Source: Haloactinomyces albus
GTDB taxonomy: Bacteria > Actinomycetota > Actinomycetes > Mycobacteriales > Pseudonocardiaceae
Length of the DNA stretch: 64,000 nt
Reading direction: 5' to 3'
Assembly (NCBI RefSeq): GCF_031458135.1
Contig: NZ_JAVDXW010000001.1
Coordinates: 372,001 to 436,000, forward strand
Shown here: in pieces, positions 52,500 to 59,570 of the stretch
Layout of the letters: each line of letters starts with the position of its first letter
Position numbering within the stretch: position 1 is the stretch's first letter
Notes under the pieces: generated by a model
The model's input: the letters and a program-made list of their open reading frames with translations, nothing else
Told to the model about the DNA's origin: nothing
Database searches by the model: none
Translations under genes and position numbers: made by a program

Positions 52500-53531
52500 A
52501 TGAGCACCACCGTCGGTACCACCCGAGCCGGGGCACCCGCCGGTACACCCGCACTGCCCGAACCGCGCGGGCCGCTGTCCGAGGCCGTCGTGACCGTGCT
52601 CGCACACGGCCGGGACCCCGCTTCGGTACCGCAGGCGGAAGCGGAACGGGCCGACCCCTACGGCGACGATCTGGCCCTGGCCATGCACATCTGCTATGAG
52701 CTGCACTATCACGGTTTCCGATCCGTCTCGCCGGAATGGGAGTGGGATCCCGACCTGTTGCGTGTGCGGGCCGCACTCGAACGGACCTTCCTGCACGCAC
52801 TGCGCTGCGACGTCGATGGCGGTACCGATGTCGAAGCCGTCCTCGACGCGTTGCTCACCGAACCGGTACCGGGCACCGGCATCGCACACCACCTCCGCGA
52901 TACCGCGCCGTGGTGGCAGATGCGGGAGTACTTCGCACATCGGTCGATCTACCACCTCAAGGAGGCCGATCCGCATGCCTGGGTGATTCCCCGCCTGCAA
53001 GGCCAGGCGAAAGCCTCCCTCGTCGCGGTCGAATTCGACGAGTTCGGAGGCGGGCGGGGCGAGCACATCCATGCCCGGCTCTTCGCCGACCTGATGGAGG
53101 CGGCAGGACTGGATTCCGCCTACCTGCATTATCTCGACGACGTACCCGCGCCGGCGATCGGCATCGTCAACCTCATGTCGATGCTGGGATTGCACCGGGG
53201 ATTGCGCGGCGCCCTCGTCGGTCACTTCACCGCCGCGGAGATCAGTACCGCACCCAGCGCGCAGCGCATCACCCGTGGTCTGGAACGGCTCGGTGCAGGC
53301 CCGGAGTGCACGCTGTTTTTCACCGAACACATCGAAGCCGATGCCGTACACGAGCAGATCATGCGCCGCGACGTCATCGGTGACCTGCTCGACAGGGAGC
53401 CGGAGCTGCTCACCGATGTCGTCTTCGGCATCCAGGCGACCGAACTGCTGGAGGGCAAACTGGCCCAGTACCTGTTCGGCGCCTGGCACGAGGAAAGAAC
53501 ATCACTGCGACGGCCGCTGCCCATGGAGTGA
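52500..53531 (+). CDS. Heme-oxygenase-like iron-containing redox enzyme
   Basis: A 343-residue all-helical protein of the heme-oxygenase-like diiron oxidase (HDO) superfamily. The helix ligands are recognisable in LAMHICYELHYHGFRSVSPE, VEFDEFGGGRGEHIHARLFA (Glu and His ligands) and FFTEHIEADAVHEQIMRRDV (Glu, His ligands). Such enzymes bind two irons and oxidise amines or fatty acids. ATG at 52500 follows GGAGG. The stop lies within the left arm of a 57-bp palindrome. CDGSH and HemK-type genes lie convergently beyond it, and the set CDGSH, HemK-like and HDO genes often occur together in actinobacteria. Confidence 0.88.
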   Translation: MSTTVGTTRAGAPAGTPALPEPRGPLSEAVVTVLAHGRDPASVPQAEAERADPYGDDLALAMHICYELHYHGFRSVSPEWEWDPDLLRVRAALERTFLHALRCDVDGGTDVEAVLDALLTEPVPGTGIAHHLRDTAPWWQMREYFAHRSIYHLKEADPHAWVIPRLQGQAKASLVAVEFDEFGGGRGEHIHARLFADLMEAAGLDSAYLHYLDDVPAPAIGIVNLMSMLGLHRGLRGALVGHFTAAEISTAPSAQRITRGLERLGAGPECTLFFTEHIEADAVHEQIMRRDVIGDLLDREPELLTDVVFGIQATELLEGKLAQYLFGAWHEERTSLRRPLPME

Positions 53532-53580
53532 GCGTCAACTTTCGTCCCGCCTTTGTGAACGAAAGTTGACGCTCACTCCA
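53524..53580. repeat. 57-bp palindrome, copy 1
   Basis: TGGAGTGAGCGTCAACTTTCGT and its exact 22-bp reverse complement flank a 13-base loop CCCGCCTTTGTGA. The left arm contains the TGA stop of the diiron protein gene. A second, diverged copy is at 54220-54275. The hairpin can act as a terminator in both directions. Confidence 0.95.
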
Positions 53581-53598
53581 ACGGCCGACGGGAAAAGC

Positions 53599-53898
53599 TC
53601 AGTGGCGGGCGAGATATTCCTCCAGTGCTTCTCGCCCCACGTCGGAGAGAGGGCGACCTTCGCGATGAGCGAGCTCGCGCACCCGCCGAGCCAATTCCGG
53701 GGGCAACCGGAACCGGAGCTGCGGCGAATGCTCACCAGGTGCGGCATCGGCGGACAGCGACGGGCGTCCCGGCCGGACCCGGGTCGGATCGTAGTCAGCG
53801 GCTTCTTCGGCATACTGCTCGGTGATGCGGCGACCGTGTGAGTCGTAGACCTCTTCGGAATCGAGATCGATGTCGCCGCCATCGGTGTAGCGAGTCAT
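53599..53898 (-). CDS. CopG/ribbon-helix-helix-type antitoxin-like protein
   Basis: A 99-residue protein. The first 60 residues are acidic and probably partly unstructured, with EEVYDSHGRRITEQYAEEAA. The C-terminal part HSPQLRFRLPPELARRVREL, AHREGRPLSDVGREALEEYL, fits a ribbon-helix-helix DNA-binding fold. Its ATG overlaps the stop of the upstream toxin-like gene (ATGA). Antitoxins of this type bind the toxin and repress the operon. The gene pair is reversed from the more common antitoxin-first order. Function is inferred from the pair layout and the fold. Confidence 0.75.
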   Translation of the reverse strand: MTRYTDGGDIDLDSEEVYDSHGRRITEQYAEEAADYDPTRVRPGRPSLSADAAPGEHSPQLRFRLPPELARRVRELAHREGRPLSDVGREALEEYLARH

Positions 53899-54143
53899 GA
53901 TTGTGGCCTCCTCCTGTAGGCGTAGGGCATCACGTGAATGACCAGCAGCATGTCGTCACACTCGATGCCAATCACCTCCAGCTCCACTCCCCGGTCATCG
54001 GGGCCGATCCACAACAGCCGCTCGTCGTGCTCGGTGTCGGCAGGGATGATCTGCGGAGTTCCCGCGTTGCCCATTGCCTCGAGAGCATGTGCCTTGCCGA
54101 TCCGGTGCTTGCGTGCGGAGCGGCTGAATCGAACAGGGAGCAC
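53895..54143 (-). CDS. BrnT/DUF4258-like toxin-like protein
   Basis: An 82-residue protein: VLPVRFSRSARKHRIGKAHA, LEAMGNAGTPQIIPADTEHD, ERLLWIGPDDRGVELEVIGI, ECDDMLLVIHVMPYAYRRR. The pattern of a basic helix RSARKHRI, a central LxWIGPDDRG strand pair and a final VIHVMP strand is that of small proteins paired with ribbon-helix-helix antitoxins, resembling the RelE-fold BrnT toxins. GTG at 54143 is chosen, since the inverted repeat and AT-rich -10-like bases lie directly upstream; this fits leaderless translation. A GTG at 54161 is also in frame. Confidence 0.65.
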   Translation of the reverse strand: MLPVRFSRSARKHRIGKAHALEAMGNAGTPQIIPADTEHDERLLWIGPDDRGVELEVIGIECDDMLLVIHVMPYAYRRRPQS

Positions 54144-54154
54144 ACCTATTTTGT

Positions 54155-54170
54155 ACCACACAACTGTGGT
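54155..54170 (-). promoter_or_regulatory. Candidate operator of the toxin-antitoxin pair
   Basis: ACCACA and TGTGGT are a perfect 6-bp inverted repeat with a 4-base centre, 12 bases before the toxin-like start. The bases between them and the start (TACAAAAT on the minus strand) could be a -10. It is placed for autoregulation by the antitoxin. Confidence 0.5.
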
Positions 54171-54219
54171 CGGTAGTGAGCACCGAGATTGCGCGGCACT
54201 CGCGTCGGCCGGAGCAAGC

Positions 54220-54275
54220 GGGGTGAACGTCAACTTTCGTCCCGCCTTTGTGAACGAAAGTTGGCGCTCACTCCA
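54220..54275. repeat. 57-bp palindrome, copy 2
   Basis: The loop CCCGCCTTTGTGA and the inner arms CAACTTTCGT/ACGAAAGTTG are identical to copy 1. The outer arms differ at a few bases, two of them leaving G-T pairs. The right arm contains the TGA stop of the CDGSH gene. Confidence 0.9.
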
Positions 54276-54510
54276 ACGGAGTGCGCACGCGCTTCCGATG
54301 GCTGGTGTCGCAGAACGGATAGCGGCGGCTGCGGCGGCAGGCACACACCGCCACCACGAAGCGGTCCGATTCGACCGCCGTGCCGTCGGCGAGCACCAGT
54401 TCCACCGGCCCTTCGATCAGGATCGGCCCGTCCGGTGTCACGGTCACGCGGCGCCTGTCACGTCCCGTCGCCGCAGGCTTCGGGTCCCTCCAGTGGCTCG
54501 GGTCGGTCAC
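54268..54510 (-). CDS. CDGSH-type iron-sulfur protein
   Basis: An 80-residue CDGSH-domain protein. The [2Fe-2S] ligand motif is VCACRRSRRYPFCDTSHRKR, with Cys-Ala-Cys, Cys and His in place of the usual three Cys and one His and with Gly replaced by Thr in the 'CDGSH' part. Members bind an acid-labile cluster and are linked to redox sensing. The start is GTG at 54510, which overlaps the HemK-like gene by 53 bases; an internal GTG at 54447 would avoid this. The stop lies in palindrome copy 2. Confidence 0.8.
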   Translation of the reverse strand: MTDPSHWRDPKPAATGRDRRRVTVTPDGPILIEGPVELVLADGTAVESDRFVVAVCACRRSRRYPFCDTSHRKRVRTPLE

Positions 54511-55201
54511 CGCGGATCACCACCAACTGTTCGTGTCGCTGCCCGGGCTCGATGATGCCGCGGGCTTCCAGCAAGCCGGCCCGGGCACGCAGCACCGGCC
54601 CGAACCTTTCCGCCCGCCGAGCCACGACCGAAGCTTTCAGACCCGACCGACGCAGCCGCGTCAGAGTTCGCTCCACCCCGCACAGCGCGGAGTGCACGAT
54701 CAGCAGTGTTCCCCGCGGCGCGAGCAGTCGAGCACTCCTGACGCACAGCGGATCCAGCACCGCACGGCCGTCACTGCCCGCATCCCAGGATCGAGCGCCA
54801 CCGCGTTCCGGCGGACGAGGTTGCTCCGAAGGCACGTACGGCGGGTTCGACAGGATCACGTCGAATTGCCGGGTTTCCGAGGGATCCTGCACATCGCCGC
54901 GTTCGACCCGGACGGGCAGTCGACGCATCCGGGTGTTCAGGTAGGCGGTCAGCACGGCGCGTCGGGACACGTCGACGGCGGTCACTTCCGCGGCGCCCGA
55001 CCGCGCCGCTGCGACCGCGAGGACGCCGGTCCCCGTCCCCACGTCGAGCACGTGTGCTCCCCTGGGCAGAGCGGCCTCCCGAATGGCCTCGACGAGAAGT
55101 CGGGTGTCCGCCCGAGGCCGGTATACCCCCGGTGCTCTGAGCAACCACACACCATGGGGATATACCTTCCCGACCAGGGGCCAAACATTCGGCTTGAGCA
55201 T
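54458..55201 (-). CDS. HemK-type (PrmC-like) methyltransferase
   Basis: A 247-residue class I methyltransferase of the HemK/PrmC group. It has PHGVWLLRAPGVYRPRADTR, GAHVLDVGTGTGVLAVAAAR (motif I), AVDVSRRAV, and the NPPY catalytic motif in FDVILSNPPYVPSE. Members methylate glutamine in release factors or related proteins. Such enzymes next to CDGSH and HDO genes are common in actinobacteria, so this is probably a pathway-specific member. ATG at 55201 is used. It overlaps the CDGSH gene start by 53 bases. Confidence 0.85.
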   Translation of the reverse strand: MLKPNVWPLVGKVYPHGVWLLRAPGVYRPRADTRLLVEAIREAALPRGAHVLDVGTGTGVLAVAAARSGAAEVTAVDVSRRAVLTAYLNTRMRRLPVRVERGDVQDPSETRQFDVILSNPPYVPSEQPRPPERGGARSWDAGSDGRAVLDPLCVRSARLLAPRGTLLIVHSALCGVERTLTRLRRSGLKASVVARRAERFGPVLRARAGLLEARGIIEPGQRHEQLVVIRGDRPEPLEGPEACGDGT

Positions 55202-55350
55202 CGAGGCCGGACACACCGAGGGTCGGCACGGAGAACCGGCGGATCCACGGCGATTCCGATCCGGAAACCGAGCCGAGTCGGCAACCGGGCCGAACCGGCA
55301 GGCGGGTACGGCCAGGTTTCGGGGCCCGGCGAGTGGGTTAGTCCGCGAGC

Positions 55351-55611
55351 ATGTCAGCCCGCGACCCGCACGACCCGGACAATTCGGAACCGGAAGACCC
55401 GCAGCCGGAACGCACTCCCGGCCTGGAACCCGGTGGGTCGGTGCCGCCGGGCGAGACTCCCCCGGCATCGCCCTCGGGAACCGACAGCGTCTCCCATCCG
55501 CAACGCGCCGAAGCCCGCCCGATGAAATGGCTGTGGCTGACGGGCATCGTCCTGATCACGCTGCTGGTGGCGCTCTTCTTCGTCATGCTGGCGATCGGCA
55601 TCATCGCCTGA
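55351..55611 (+). CDS. DUF6480 family membrane protein
   Basis: An 86-residue protein with a Pro-rich polar N terminus, TPGLEPGGSVPPGETPPASP, a pattern typical of DUF6480. One membrane helix, WLWLTGIVLITLLVALFFVM, LAIGIIA, ends the protein. Function is unknown. The ribosome site is weak but the family match is good. Confidence 0.8.
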   Translation: MSARDPHDPDNSEPEDPQPERTPGLEPGGSVPPGETPPASPSGTDSVSHPQRAEARPMKWLWLTGIVLITLLVALFFVMLAIGIIA

Positions 55612-55702
55612 CTCGTTATTGCCCACCCCATCGGCTGAGCAGCCGTCCATCCCCTCGCTCGGCCGAAAGGACGGAAACACCGACCCGAACGACCGCACGC
55701 GC

Positions 55703-57022
55703 TCAGGCCCGGATCGGCGGGTGGCCCACGCCGTGCCAGGAGACTCCGGCCCGGCGCACTACCTCGGGATCGAGCTGGTTGCGCGTGTCGACGACCACCG
55801 GCCCGTCCAGGACGGCCGCCAGCCTCGGCCAGTCGAGCGTGCGAAATTCCTGCCAGTCGGTCAGCAGCACCAACCCGGCCGCGCTCTTCGCCGCCTGGTA
55901 CGCATCGTCCACCAGCGTCACGATCCCCTCCAAGTGGGGATCATCGGCCCGCAGTCCGGGGTCGTAGGCGACCAGTTCCGCGCCGCGCTCGACGAGCAGG
56001 CGCGCCACCGCCAGAGCCGGCGAGTCGCGCAGGTCATCGGTCCCCGCCTTGAACGTCAGGCCGAGCACGCCGATCCGGACCCCCGCCAGCGAGTTCGCCC
56101 GGCCGTTTCCGCACGCCTCGGCGATCTTGTCCACCATCCGCTCACGTTGGCGGACATTCGACGAGATCGCGGCTCGCAACAGCGCGAAGTCGAACCCGAC
56201 CGCCTCCGAGATCCGCATCAGTGCGTGGGTGTCCTTCGGCAGACACGAGCCGCCCCACCCCGGGCCGGGCCGCAGGAACGACCGCCCGACCCGCCGGTCA
56301 TGGCCCATACCCGCGGTGACGTCGGCGATGTTCGCACCCGAGCGCTCGCACAGTTCCGCCAGTGCGTTGACATACGACAACTTCGTCGCCAGGAAACAGT
56401 TCGCCGCATACTTGACCATCTCCGCGCTCGCGGCATCGACGAGCACCGTCGGCGCACCCAGCCGCGCGTACAGCGCCGCGACCCGCTCCGCCGCGTCCTG
56501 GCCGGCGGAGCCGACCACGATGCGGTCCGGCCGCAGAAAGTCCCGCACCGCCGAGCCCTCGCGCAGGAACTCCGGATTGCTGACCACCGCCACATCCGAG
56601 CGCCGTACCAGCTCCGCGATTCGTGCCGACGTACCGACCGGCACCGTCGACTTCATCACCAGCACGCACCCGTGCGGCAGCTGATCGCGGATCTCGCGGG
56701 TCACCGACTCCACGGCGGCCAGGTCGGCACCTCCGTCCGCACCCATCGGCGTGGGTACGCACAAAAACACCATCTCCGCCTCGGCGACCACGCTTGCCGA
56801 GGCGACCACGAACGTCAGACGCCCGGAATCCAACCCGTCCCGGACCAGCTCCTCCAAACCGGGTTCGAGGATGTCCACGCTCGCCCGGGACAGACGCCGT
56901 ATCTTTGCGGCATCGACATCGCTGCACACCACGCGATGTCCCAGGGATGCCAGACATGCCCCCGTGGTCAGTCCCACGTATCCGGTCCCCACGACCACGA
57001 TCCGCCGGGTGAACACGCGCAT
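55703..57022 (-). CDS. UDP-glucose 6-dehydrogenase
   Basis: A 439-residue enzyme that oxidises UDP-glucose to UDP-glucuronate with two NAD+. It shows the NAD site GTGYVG (12-17), CVPTPMGADGGAD, STVPVGTSARI, the catalytic Lys204 and Asn208 in MVKYAANCFLATKLSY, the catalytic Cys260 in GPGWGGSCLPKDTHA, and FKAGTDDLRDSPAL at the start of the C-terminal domain. ATG at 57022 has GAGGAGAGGGG upstream. It is the last gene of the minus-strand heptose operon, 51 bases after a shortened, inactive-looking paralogue. Confidence 0.93.
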   Translation of the reverse strand: MRVFTRRIVVVGTGYVGLTTGACLASLGHRVVCSDVDAAKIRRLSRASVDILEPGLEELVRDGLDSGRLTFVVASASVVAEAEMVFLCVPTPMGADGGADLAAVESVTREIRDQLPHGCVLVMKSTVPVGTSARIAELVRRSDVAVVSNPEFLREGSAVRDFLRPDRIVVGSAGQDAAERVAALYARLGAPTVLVDAASAEMVKYAANCFLATKLSYVNALAELCERSGANIADVTAGMGHDRRVGRSFLRPGPGWGGSCLPKDTHALMRISEAVGFDFALLRAAISSNVRQRERMVDKIAEACGNGRANSLAGVRIGVLGLTFKAGTDDLRDSPALAVARLLVERGAELVAYDPGLRADDPHLEGIVTLVDDAYQAAKSAAGLVLLTDWQEFRTLDWPRLAAVLDGPVVVDTRNQLDPEVVRRAGVSWHGVGHPPIRA

Positions 57023-57073
57023 CACCCCTCTCCTCGGGTCAGCCGCCCTGTCCGGTCGAGCGCGCTGCTGTCC

Positions 57074-57889
57074 TCACCCGTGCGTGGCCGGACCGCCCGG
57101 GTAGCGGCCGAGAGCAGCCGCACTGTGCAGCAACTCCTGTTCCGGTCCGGTCCCTTGCGACAGCAGCTCCAAGCTGTGCCGGAGTTCCGCCGACAACGGC
57201 GCGGGCGTCAGGGCGTAACCACCGATGCGAGCGTCATAGGCCAGTGCTTCGGCCACGCTGGCGATGTCGGCCCCGACTGCCGTGCAGAGCTCCGCGAGTG
57301 CATTGATGTAGCACTGTTTGACGGCGAAGTAGCCGTTGACCGCGTGTCGGACGAGATCGGCGCTGTGCACGTCGGTACGCACGATCTCGGCTCGGAGCGA
57401 CCGGTACAGCGAGGCCACGTGCTCGGTCGCCGCGCAGGCATCGGCGCCGATGACGATGCGGTCGGGTTCGAGGAAGTCCTGCACCATGCTGCCCGCACGC
57501 AGAAACAGGGGGTTGCTGACCAGGGACACATCGGGCCGTGTCCACCTGCGGAGACCCTCGGTGGAGTCCCCCGACGAGACCGAGGCGTTGATGAGGACAC
57601 CGCCCTGCGGCATCGCACGAGCCGGCTGCTCGGATGCCCGGCAGACGGAGCACACGACCATCGTGCCCGATTCCGCCACCGCATCGGTGACCTCACGGAC
57701 GAAGCGGAGTCTGCCGGTCGACACGCTGTGCCGCACCAGCTCGGACAGCCGGGGTTCTTGCGCGTGCCGATCGGACATCGCCGCCGAGCACAGCACGACC
57801 CGGTGTCCGAGCGAGGCAAGCCCTGCTCCCACGGTCAGAGCGGTCGGCCCGTTCCCCACGACGGTGATGGTGCGCTCATGCGTTGTCAT
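57074..57889 (-). CDS. UDP-glucose dehydrogenase-like pseudoenzyme, C-terminally shortened
   Basis: A 271-residue paralogue of the following dehydrogenase. N-terminal VVGNGPTALTVGAGLASLGH and central LVRHAVNGYFAVKQCYINAL, AELCTAVGADIASVAEALAY, align with the active enzyme. The catalytic Lys204 is replaced by Arg181, the GWGGSC loop with Cys260 by PLSAEL, the NAD motif reads GNGPTA instead of GTGYVG, and the whole C-terminal domain is absent. The reading frame is intact and its ATG overlaps the GT9 gene stop (57886-57889), so it is probably translated. It may regulate or bind the active enzyme or a sugar nucleotide. Confidence 0.85.
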   Translation of the reverse strand: MTTHERTITVVGNGPTALTVGAGLASLGHRVVLCSAAMSDRHAQEPRLSELVRHSVSTGRLRFVREVTDAVAESGTMVVCSVCRASEQPARAMPQGGVLINASVSSGDSTEGLRRWTRPDVSLVSNPLFLRAGSMVQDFLEPDRIVIGADACAATEHVASLYRSLRAEIVRTDVHSADLVRHAVNGYFAVKQCYINALAELCTAVGADIASVAEALAYDARIGGYALTPAPLSAELRHSLELLSQGTGPEQELLHSAAALGRYPGGPATHG

Positions 57890-58863
57890 CGAGCGCCTCC
57901 ACTGCCCAAAGTGTCCGGTTCCCCCGCATGTGCGAGTACTCGCTCCGCCGCCTCGAGCACGTCCTCGGCCGAGATCCGGAGCAAGCCCGGATCCGGCCGG
58001 TCGGCGAACGTGTCCCCCACCGTGCCCGCCCACAGCGCGGCATGGTGCGGATCCTCGGGAGGACCCCAGTGCCGGGGCGAGACCGGTCCGAACAGGACCA
58101 CGGAAGGCGTGGTGAGGGCGGTGGCCAGATGGGCGAGTCCGGTATCGGCACAAACCGCCAGGCTCGCTTCCGCAACCAGCGCGGCGAGTCGGCACAAGTC
58201 GGTGTGCCCCGCCAGCACCGCCGCTGGGGGCAGTTGCGCGCGGGCGGCGATGCGCTCGGCGAGTGGCCGCTCCTGCCCGGTACCCGTGATCACCACGTCG
58301 TGTCCGCGGTCGGCGAGCCCGCGTGCGACGCGGGCGAAACGTTCCTCCGGCCACTGCCGGGCGCGGTGGCTCGCGCCCGGGTGCACGATGGCCGCGCCGG
58401 GTCGGTCACTCGCCTGCTCCGGGCGATCCAGCTCCAGGTGACGCCTGTCGGCCTCGATACCGAAGTGATCCAGCAGGCGGCACCACCGCTGCACCTCGTG
58501 CTGGTCCTGAATCCACTGCGGACCATCGAGGTCCGGAAATGCCGGATGTGCATGCGTCATGATGCGCCGCGCACCGCAGGATCGCAGGTCCTCGATGCTC
58601 TCCGGCCCGCTGCCATGCAGGTTCACCGCGACTTCCGGAACGGGGTCCGGCAGGCGAACTCCCCCCAGCCCCGCCGTCGGCCACAGCGAGTCCACGGCTC
58701 GTGTCAACGGCACCAGATCGGCGAGCGGGCCGGGTGCGGCGAGCACGATCCGGCTGTCCGGAAAGGCACGTCGCAGGCCCCGCAAAGCCGGCACGGCGGT
58801 CAGCAGGTCACCGAGGCCCAGTGCTCGCAGGACCAGTACGGTGTGCCGCTTCGTCACGGCCAC
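57886..58863 (-). CDS. Glycosyltransferase family 9 (heptosyltransferase-like)
   Basis: A 325-residue GT9 protein. It has TVLVLRALGLGDLLTAVPAL, AIVHPGASHRARQWPEERFA (donor-binding HPG), GRGHDVVITG-like and LCRLAALVAEASLAVCADTG then LAHLATALTTPSVVLFGPV, all typical of heptosyltransferases, which use ADP-heptose. GTG at 58863 lies 10 bases inside the SDR gene end, with GGAGGAG upstream. It probably transfers heptose made by GmhA and HldE. Confidence 0.9.
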   Translation of the reverse strand: MAVTKRHTVLVLRALGLGDLLTAVPALRGLRRAFPDSRIVLAAPGPLADLVPLTRAVDSLWPTAGLGGVRLPDPVPEVAVNLHGSGPESIEDLRSCGARRIMTHAHPAFPDLDGPQWIQDQHEVQRWCRLLDHFGIEADRRHLELDRPEQASDRPGAAIVHPGASHRARQWPEERFARVARGLADRGHDVVITGTGQERPLAERIAARAQLPPAAVLAGHTDLCRLAALVAEASLAVCADTGLAHLATALTTPSVVLFGPVSPRHWGPPEDPHHAALWAGTVGDTFADRPDPGLLRISAEDVLEAAERVLAHAGEPDTLGSGGAR

Positions 58864-59543
58864 GATGACTCCTCGGAGGAGCACACGACCATCTCGCGCA
58901 CCTCACAGCCCGGTGGTTGCCGCAGGGCGAACAGGACGGTTTCGGCGACATCCTCCGGGCGGTTGAGTTTCGCATCAGCCGGTGGCTTGTACTGCTCGTC
59001 GCGCCCGTCGAAAAACGCCGTGTGCATCCCGCCGGGCACGAGAGTGCTCACCCCGATGCGTCCGGCGGTTTCGGCCGCGAGGGAACGGGAGAATCCCAGC
59101 ACGCCCGCTTTCGATGCGCAGTAGGCCGTGGCATCCGGGACCGCCTTGAGGCCCAGGGTCGACGAGCACGTGACCACGGTGCCCTCGCTGCTGGTGAGAT
59201 ACGGCAGCGCGGCACGGACCACCGCCACGGTGCCCAGCAGATTCACCTGGATCACGCGTTCCCACTCCTGCGCGGCGACCGTCTCCAGGGCGCCGCAGGA
59301 GTCGATTCCCGCGGCGGTGAACACCCCGTCGATGCGGTCCCCGGCCGAGCGGGCCAGTTCCTGCACCGCACTCTCGGTCGCCGCACGATCGGCAAGGTCT
59401 GCTTCGACGTGCTCGACCTTGGCCGTGGGCGGGTTGCGATCGATCACCAAGGGGGTACCCCCCTGGTCCAGGACGGCCTGCACGGTCGCGGCTCCGAGCC
59501 CCGAGGCGCCACCGGTGATGAGAATGTTTCCCAGGGATTTCAT
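58854..59543 (-). CDS. Short-chain dehydrogenase/reductase
   Basis: A 229-residue classical SDR. NAD(P) binding is in NILITGGASGLGAATVQAVL, the mid motif is VFTAAGIDSCG, and the catalytic residues are in TVVTCSSTLGLKAVPDATAY then YCASKAGVLGF (Tyr-x3-Lys). No substrate-specific pattern is visible; it is not an HldD-type epimerase, which is an extended SDR. The ATG at 59543 follows GGAAGGAGG. It is in the heptose operon between HldE and GT9. Confidence 0.88.
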   Translation of the reverse strand: MKSLGNILITGGASGLGAATVQAVLDQGGTPLVIDRNPPTAKVEHVEADLADRAATESAVQELARSAGDRIDGVFTAAGIDSCGALETVAAQEWERVIQVNLLGTVAVVRAALPYLTSSEGTVVTCSSTLGLKAVPDATAYCASKAGVLGFSRSLAAETAGRIGVSTLVPGGMHTAFFDGRDEQYKPPADAKLNRPEDVAETVLFALRQPPGCEVREMVVCSSEESSWP

Positions 59544-59570
59544 CTGCCTCCTTCCAGAGGTCGTATCGCT

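Noticed and set aside
57890-58354. Upstream extension of the pseudo-dehydrogenase
   Set aside because: The extended frame overlaps the GT9 gene and is Arg/Ala-rich; ATG 57889 overlaps the GT9 stop and fits the family start.
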